Part shown: positions 59,294-64,000 of the stretch, piece after piece
How the letters are laid out: each line of letters begins with the position of its first letter
Numbering within the stretch: position 1 is the first letter of the stretch
Source of the DNA: Helicobacter acinonychis
GTDB lineage: Bacteria; Campylobacterota; Campylobacteria; Campylobacterales; Helicobacteraceae
Direction of reading: 5' to 3'
Assembly: GCF_900461455.1 (NCBI RefSeq)
Contig: NZ_UGIA01000001.1
Span: 620,001-684,000 of the forward strand
Length of the DNA: 64,000 nucleotides
Position numbers and translations under genes: made by a program
The notes under the pieces: generated by a model
Database searches by the model: none
What the model saw: only the letters and a program-made list of their open reading frames with translations
What the model was told of the DNA's origin: nothing

Positions 59294-60174
59294 TGCCGTT
59301 TGTTGAAGAAGAATTTGAAATTTTAAAACCCACCAAAGCCTTATTTTTGGTGTGTGATATTTTGAAATGCTCTTTAAAAGAAGCCCAACGGCACCTTGAC
59401 AAACAACGCTTAAAACAAAATCAACAAATCGTGCGTAAATCTCAAATCATTCAAGGGATCGTTAGCTTGATTTATTTCAAGCCTAATGAAAAGCAAGGAA
59501 AACTTGTTTTTGAGACTAAAGATTTTGGCATATTTGACAAACCCACTCAAGTCTATACCCACCCTAAAGGCTATTTTTACCATGAAAGCTTATTAGATTG
59601 CATCCAATCTCATTTTGGCAAAAACGCCCACCCAGCCCATAGATTGGACTATGAAACGAGCGGATTAGTTCTAGTGGGCAAAACTCCACAAAGCACCAAA
59701 GATTTAAAAGCGCTTTTTATGCAAAAAAAAGTGAAGAAAACTTATTTGGCGCTAGTGCATGGGTTAATGGATCAAAATACCACCATAGATAAGCCCATTC
59801 TAACGCCAGAAAACATTCAAAAAGATTTGCGCATTAGATCTAAAATTTCTCCTTTGGGCAAGCCTTCAACCACTCTTGTTGAGCCGTTAGCTTATAATTC
59901 TTTTTTAGATGTGAGCTTACTTAAAATAACCCCACTCACTGGGCGTACGCACCAGATCCGCTTGCATTTAAGCAGCATGAATCATAGGATCGTGGGCGAA
60001 GGGCTTTATGGGGTGGCAGATGAAAACGCTAGAGAATACCTTCAATTAAAGCGCGAAAATAACGCCCCATTACTCATGCTCCATGCCTTAAGTTTAGAAT
60101 TTGAATTTAAAGGGGCGCATTATAAAATTACTTCCCCCATGCCCAAACGCTTCATGCCTTTTTTAAAAGATTGA
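59293..60174 (+). CDS. RluA/RluD-family rRNA pseudouridine synthase
   Basis: A 293-residue protein starting at GTG 59293. The N-terminal 70 residues form an S4-like RNA-binding part. The catalytic aspartate is in H-R-L-D-Y-E-T-S-G near 117-125, and G-R-T-H-Q-I-R-L-H-L near 217-226 completes the RluA-type active site. It probably isomerises uridines in 23S rRNA. The precise target (RluD- or RluC-like) cannot be told by eye. Corresponds to HP0347. It converges with the unknown operon on the other strand, 8 bp away. Confidence 0.9.
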   Translation: MPFVEEEFEILKPTKALFLVCDILKCSLKEAQRHLDKQRLKQNQQIVRKSQIIQGIVSLIYFKPNEKQGKLVFETKDFGIFDKPTQVYTHPKGYFYHESLLDCIQSHFGKNAHPAHRLDYETSGLVLVGKTPQSTKDLKALFMQKKVKKTYLALVHGLMDQNTTIDKPILTPENIQKDLRIRSKISPLGKPSTTLVEPLAYNSFLDVSLLKITPLTGRTHQIRLHLSSMNHRIVGEGLYGVADENAREYLQLKRENNAPLLMLHALSLEFEFKGAHYKITSPMPKRFMPFLKD

Positions 60175-60182
60175 CCCCCCAT

Positions 60183-61394
60183 TTATTGATTATCTCCTTG
60201 ATTATTCTCTTTGGGGGTGTTTTGGTTGAGATCTTTGAATGTCTCGGTTTGTGGCACCCCAAATATTTCTATTTTTTCAAAATTCTCTTGAATGTTTTGA
60301 TTAAGCATTTTATTGAACATCTCAATTGTTCTTTTAGAATCTTTTTCTTGAGTGTTTGGGTCAAGACCTTTCATGCGATCTTTAAGAGTTTGACCGCCAA
60401 CGATTGCTTGCGGATTTGTAAAAGCATTTTTAAGATCATCACCAAGTTCTTCAATACTATCATCAAAATCATCTTTGAGGTTTTCTTTTAGATCTTCTTT
60501 CACTTTTTTGATATTGTTTTCAATCTCTTCTTTAAACTTTTTTCTATTCAACTTTTCATCAAAATAATTAAAAGCCACATCAACCCCAATAGCTGAGATA
60601 AGCCCACCACCTATACCTTTTGTAAGAATTCCAACACCGAATCTAGTGCTAAGTTTTGCCAAAAATTCTGGGGCTATCTTTCCCATAATCACACCAACAC
60701 CCACACTAGCCACTACCCCTACTGCCCCTATGAAGTATGATTTTAATTTAACATGTTCTTTTATTTTATCATCTATTCCATCATCAATATTTTTTAAAAT
60801 TTCTGCGATTTGTGAATCATTTGTATCCATTCCTTGTGTAGCGATCTTTTCTACATCCTCTTTATGTTGGGTTAATAAGCTTATATAAGTATCAGAAATA
60901 TTGTCTGTCATCGTTTTTAATCTTTGTTCGTAATCAGTCCCTAAAAATTTTTCTTGCAATTTATTAGCTATCGCATCTTTTACACTCAAACCGGTTGCTT
61001 TAGCCAACCAAAGACCAAGCTCAGTATAATTTCCCTTAAGAGAATAATGCCAGTCTAAAAACTTATCCACATTATTTTCTATTGGATTAAAAAGATTATC
61101 TACTTGAGTGTCTATCTCGCTATACATTCTATCTTTACCACTATTTAGTAAATCACTTATTTCTAGTTGATGGCTATCAAGATTGTTTTTTATTAGATCT
61201 GGCAAATACTTAAGGATTGTTTTTGTGTGAGCCGTTTTCATTTCTTGACTAGGTTCATTATATAAAATGATACTTATAATATTATAAGTTATAAATAAAC
61301 CAATAATAGTTCCTAAAAAAATGTAAATATACTTTCTTCCTTTCTTTTTTTTAATTTTTTCTTTTTCTTGTATTTCTAAGTCTTTATCACTCAT
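60183..61394 (-). CDS. Unknown membrane protein with glycine-rich hydrophobic core
   Basis: A 403-residue protein. A basic N-terminus (K-K-K-K-G-R-K) precedes one transmembrane helix (about 22-45). A mainly helical, charged region follows (46-210), then a glycine-rich hydrophobic stretch (about 213-275: G-A-V-G-V-V-A-S-V-G-V-G-V-I-M-G, then G-I-L-T-K-G-I-G-G-G-L). The rest is highly charged coiled coil and a hydrophilic tail. Glycine-zipper stretches of this kind occur in pore-forming toxins and membrane-fusing proteins, but no family is recognised. The start overlaps the preceding gene by 4 nt. Confidence 0.6.
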   Translation of the reverse strand: MSDKDLEIQEKEKIKKKKGRKYIYIFLGTIIGLFITYNIISIILYNEPSQEMKTAHTKTILKYLPDLIKNNLDSHQLEISDLLNSGKDRMYSEIDTQVDNLFNPIENNVDKFLDWHYSLKGNYTELGLWLAKATGLSVKDAIANKLQEKFLGTDYEQRLKTMTDNISDTYISLLTQHKEDVEKIATQGMDTNDSQIAEILKNIDDGIDDKIKEHVKLKSYFIGAVGVVASVGVGVIMGKIAPEFLAKLSTRFGVGILTKGIGGGLISAIGVDVAFNYFDEKLNRKKFKEEIENNIKKVKEDLKENLKDDFDDSIEELGDDLKNAFTNPQAIVGGQTLKDRMKGLDPNTQEKDSKRTIEMFNKMLNQNIQENFEKIEIFGVPQTETFKDLNQNTPKENNQGDNQ

Positions 61395-62176
61395 AATTGC
61401 TCCTTAAAATACTTTGATAAAACATAAATGATTTGAACGCTCAATCTAACGATAGCTATCCCACTAAGAGCGTTATAAAAAATAAACGCTGCCCAACCCA
61501 TAACCTCAAGCCTTCCATTTATTCCAAAGGTTTCTGCTTTAAGCATGCCCCACCAAGCAAACCCCTCTAACATTTTTTTAGATTTTAAAAAATAATCTAT
61601 ATCATCACAACTTGAATAAAGGGAGTTGCTTGCTGCCTTAATGGTGTCCCATAAATTTGGTTGTAAATAATTGGGCATGTTATTGTGATAAATAACATAA
61701 CAGCTAATTGAGACAAAGAAAAAAGTCCCTACCATAGCGCTCATTTCTCTAGACATTAGCATTAAATATTCTTCATTAACGATATTTTTAAATATTTTTT
61801 CAAACATGCTAAAGACCACAGTGCAAAAAACAATGTTGATAAACACAACCCCCCACATCATCAAGTTATAATCTAGCACGCTATAAGCAATGGATATAGA
61901 TATGAGAATAGAATAAACAAAATAAAAGATAGTTACCATTATTGGAGAGTGTAACAACTTTGCTAACCAAGATTGACTATTCAAAAAACATTTAGCAAAG
62001 CATTTTCTTTGATGCATTTTCAAAGAAATATAGCTATAAGCGACAATCCCTAATATCAGCAACACAAAGAGTAAGGAAAAACAAAACTTATCGTAAGTCA
62101 AACACCATAAACCTAATAGCACCCCTACAATAACGCTCGTCTCTATAATGATTTTAAAAAAATGGGGTATATTCAT
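61391..62176 (-). CDS. Unknown polytopic membrane protein
   Basis: A 261-residue protein with about six hydrophobic segments (near 12-30, 32-52, 77-97, 103-125, 146-163, 228-250) and an extracytoplasmic loop between the last two (about 164-225) with W-D-T-I-K-A-A and a single C in S-S-C-D-D. I do not recognise a family. It overlaps the DUF1294-type frame upstream by 23 nt and the glycine-rich protein downstream by 4 nt, so the three are one transcription unit and may form one membrane complex. Confidence 0.6.
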   Translation of the reverse strand: MNIPHFFKIIIETSVIVGVLLGLWCLTYDKFCFSLLFVLLILGIVAYSYISLKMHQRKCFAKCFLNSQSWLAKLLHSPIMVTIFYFVYSILISISIAYSVLDYNLMMWGVVFINIVFCTVVFSMFEKIFKNIVNEEYLMLMSREMSAMVGTFFFVSISCYVIYHNNMPNYLQPNLWDTIKAASNSLYSSCDDIDYFLKSKKMLEGFAWWGMLKAETFGINGRLEVMGWAAFIFYNALSGIAIVRLSVQIIYVLSKYFKEQL

Positions 62177-62559
62177 TTTTGACTCCTTTTGTGGTGTTTA
62201 AGCGGTTGTTAAGGTTATCGGTAAGAAGAAAGATTTTGAGTGCTACTATTATTAAGGATAGTAAGATCATGATTAAAAATACCATCCAAAAATAAGTTTG
62301 ATTGATAAAGTAAAGGATCGCGCTCTCTATCAAGCAAATGAGTAAAATTCCGTATCTAAATTTAGGCTTTAAAATTTTATGTCGGTATATCAGCATGGCG
62401 ACTAAAACCCAACAGATCCGCCCAAAATAGATAAAACCCATAAAGCTTTTTCAGGAATACACCACATCTTTTGCTCAGCTGAGTTTTTATCCATTGCCAT
62501 GATGATAAAAATCAAACTATTGATTATGACCAAGTAAATAATAGAAAAAAATTCCACTC
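62154..62559 (-). pseudogene. DUF1294-family membrane protein, single frameshift
   Basis: From a GTG at 62559 (with AAGGTGG upstream) the first frame gives a hydrophobic N-terminus and then M-D-K-N-S-A-E-Q-K-M-W-C-I-P-E-K-A-L, ending at TAG 62402. The next frame continues V-A-M-L-I-Y-R-H-K-I-L-K-P-K-F-R-Y-G. These are the two halves of the DUF1294 signature (P-E-K-x-L, G-G-S, then R-H-K-x-x-K-x-x-F). One extra T in the four-T run at 62404-62407 would restore a protein of about 135 residues. The second half could also be translated alone as 95 residues. Function of the family is unknown. Confidence 0.75.
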
Positions 62560-62578
62560 TTACCACCTTAAGAGTGTT
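62557..62578 (-). promoter_or_regulatory. Hairpin enclosing the ribosome site of the DUF1294 gene
   Basis: A 7-bp perfect stem (CACTCTT / AAGAGTG) holds AAGGTGGT in its loop and the GTG start codon in its 3' arm. If it folds, it would mask the start codon. Based only on the inverted repeat. Confidence 0.35.
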
Positions 62579-62807
62579 TTAACAACCCAAACACTGTTAC
62601 TTGGCTTTTTAGAGAGAAGACAAAAGATTAATTCTCAAATTCATTCCTTTACAAAAATTTAGCCTAAGGACTTTAGCACAATAATATTAAATCGTAGCTT
62701 TTATTCTTTTTAAATTACCGCTTGCTTTATACAAAACTAAAACCACTCTAAAACCCCTATTCTTCAAGCAAAATACAACTTTCGTTTAAATATTCTTTTA
62801 AGATTTC

Positions 62808-63228
62808 TCACCCTTTATGGGTTCTTGATAAAATCAATATCGTTCGCTCTCTTAGTTTTTTAGCATCTTCTCTGTTGGCGTTTTTTGTCAAATCGTATTC
62901 ACTGAAAAAATACGGCATGACAGATCTTGATTTAAACTTAAGACCCACTTCTTTAATTACTTTTTCTATCGTGTATTTCTTTATTGCAATGCTTTTTGCA
63001 ACCCCCCAATTTCAAAATTTCCCTATTCCTTGACGCTCTTTTTTCACTTGATCAGCATACTTTTACTCTTTTGCAATCTTTCTACCGCTAAAGCATAATT
63101 TTTACTCTCCATAGCTTAATGAATCGTTTGAATTGAAGCAACCCATTTAACCCTACATTATAACTCAAATCTAAAATGACCATTTTTCTCATGGCGTCTA
63201 AATTTTTATACCATGCATATCTACTAAG
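62808..63228 (-). pseudogene. Phage-type (T4-like) lysozyme remnant and downstream tail
   Basis: No intact gene fills 62560-63248. From 63228 the minus strand reads Y-A-W-Y-K-N-L-D-A-M-R-K-M-V-I-L-D-L and Y-N-V-G-L-N-G-L-L-Q-F-K, then after a frameshift A-M-E-S-K-N-Y-A-L-A-V-E-R-L, then after another Y-A-D-Q-V-K-K-E-R. This is the order seen in the C-terminal lobe of T4-like lysozymes (a phage-lysozyme gene, HP0339, lies near this locus in 26695). The catalytic N-terminal lobe is missing. After the TGA at 63012 the same frame continues 66 residues to 62808, perhaps the tail of the original gene or of another one. Confidence 0.65.
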
Positions 63229-63248
63229 ACAAAGCATTCAACACTTCT

Positions 63249-63809
63249 TTAATTCTCTTTATCCTTTTTAGCTTTCAATTCCTCTTGTTTTTTAAGAATC
63301 ATTTCTTCGGTAATGTTAGAAAGCTTGTCTTTATGAGATTTATTATTAAGATCTTCTTGGTGGTGGAACTCTTCTTGTTTTTTTGAAATGATTTCTTCAG
63401 CGATATTAGAGAGTTTTTCCACATTTTTAGCGTCTTTTTGACTGAAGCGGTTTCTTAAATTCTCTCTAATTTGCCTTTTTCTTTGAATGAGTGCAAACAT
63501 TTTTTTGCTGAATTGGTAGCATTTATGTACACTAAAAATAATCACGCCCCACTTGATCAATAAAGCGATTAAAAGCAAAATAAAAGAGCTAGAAGTGTCC
63601 AATAAAAATTGGCGCACATCGCTATAAACCCAAATATCCACCAAAATAATCAGCAAAGTGATCAAAATAGAAAACGCAATGCTTTTAAACCTAAAAAGCC
63701 ATGCCACTATCACAAACCCTCTCGTGTGCCTGTGGGCTAACAACCAGCGTTCATTCTTTTCACTAAAAAAATTCATTAAGCTAGAAAACACGCTATTTTT
63801 CTTGTTCAT
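63249..63809 (-). CDS. Unknown membrane protein with repeated coiled-coil tail
   Basis: A 186-residue protein with two transmembrane helices (about 42-62 and 75-95) and a basic linker (R-K-R-Q-I-R-E-N-L-R-N-R). Its cytoplasmic tail carries two copies of K-L-S-N-I-x-E-E-x-I-x-K-K-Q-E-E (about 132 and 162). No family recognised. It overlaps the preceding partial gene by 17 nt, so they are translated together. Confidence 0.6.
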   Translation of the reverse strand: MNKKNSVFSSLMNFFSEKNERWLLAHRHTRGFVIVAWLFRFKSIAFSILITLLIILVDIWVYSDVRQFLLDTSSSFILLLIALLIKWGVIIFSVHKCYQFSKKMFALIQRKRQIRENLRNRFSQKDAKNVEKLSNIAEEIISKKQEEFHHQEDLNNKSHKDKLSNITEEMILKKQEELKAKKDKEN

Positions 63810-64000
63810 TTTCGCCCTTTTCCCAAACTTCTTTAAAATGCTTGGTGTTTTTTTCTTGTTTTTCTTTCAATTCTTTAGCGTGGATTTGCTCTAACAACCT
63901 TTTTTCTTCAGCTTCAAACATGATTTTTAATTCTTCTTCACTAAAATCGCTCAATTGCATGTTCTCTTTTGTCAAGCGTTTTTCTACGATTTTAACCGCC
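63793..64000 (-). CDS. Partial unknown charged protein at window edge
   Basis: The frame is open from the right edge. Possible starts are TTG 63975 (60 residues) or an upstream codon outside the window; the codons between 63976 and 64000 continue in frame (K-I-V-E-K-R). The visible part is almost entirely E/K/Q-rich helix (S-E-E-E-L-K-I-M-F-E-A-E-E-K) with no membrane segment, ending K-G-E-N-E-Q-E-K. Probably a cytoplasmic partner of the membrane protein that overlaps its 3' end. Confidence 0.5.
   Translation of the reverse strand, partial: AVKIVEKRLTKENMQLSDFSEEELKIMFEAEEKRLLEQIHAKELKEKQEKNTKHFKEVWEKGENEQEK

Noticed and set aside
62642-62674. Eleven-residue leader peptide frame upstream of the DUF1294 gene
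   Set aside because: The AAAGGA touches its ATG with no spacer, and nothing suggests attenuation.

Overview
The window is chromosomal DNA of a gastric Helicobacter of the H. pylori / H. acinonychis group. Almost every gene matches a known H. pylori gene in family, length and local order (HP numbers below are H. pylori 26695 loci recalled from memory): hpaA, hopE, horG, a SabA/SabB-type adhesin remnant, the acetone carboxylase and SCOT operon, and an NtrC-type FlgR that lacks a DNA-binding domain. HpaA differs from the usual H. pylori sequence more than strains normally do, several accessory genes are missing or broken, and the block order differs from 26695. This favours H. acinonychis or a deep H. 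pylori lineage, but that is an inference.

Layout. 1-7.2 kb: one leftward run, tig-clpP-def-comM-cadA (cadA leaves the window), then the outer-membrane gene horG and the lipoprotein gene hpaA. 7.3-13 kb: ribA, an unexplained locus (8.0-9.4 kb) of two overlapping unknown frames plus a multiply frameshifted remnant, HP0803, ribBA, a family 25 glycosyltransferase and a zinc peptidase. 13-25.4 kb: uvrA, hopE, rsmH, an FtsL-like gene, a secreted SAM hydrolase with unusual codon use, an HD-domain gene, a broken Fic gene, then rpoN-lptB-tsaE-dnaX. 25.6-30.1 kb: a heavily decayed sab adhesin gene, dcuA and periplasmic asparaginase. 30.3-40.6 kb: acxABC, lpxR, atoE, scoAB and thiolase, together a route from acetone/acetoacetate to acetyl-CoA. 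40.8-47.2 kb: HP0699, dgkA, gyrA, HP0702, flgR and small unknown frames. 47.4-55.8 kb: a truncated C5 methyltransferase, lepA, dxs, fliH, fliG, fliF and a PAP2-like membrane protein. 56-60.2 kb: pyrG, recJ, rluD. 60.2-64 kb: an unknown membrane-protein operon (a frameshifted DUF1294 gene, a multi-pass protein and a glycine-rich membrane protein), a decayed phage-type lysozyme and a membrane/coiled-coil pair running off the end.

The genes link up functionally. rpoN and flgR are the sigma-54 and its activator for middle flagellar genes, and fliF-fliG-fliH encode the MS ring, switch and export regulator. ansB with dcuA links asparagine/aspartate breakdown to C4-dicarboxylate exchange. RibA and RibBA supply both entry reactions of riboflavin synthesis. 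No rRNA, tRNA, CRISPR array or insertion sequence was recognised. The most interesting accessory regions are 8.0-9.4 kb and 60.2-64 kb.
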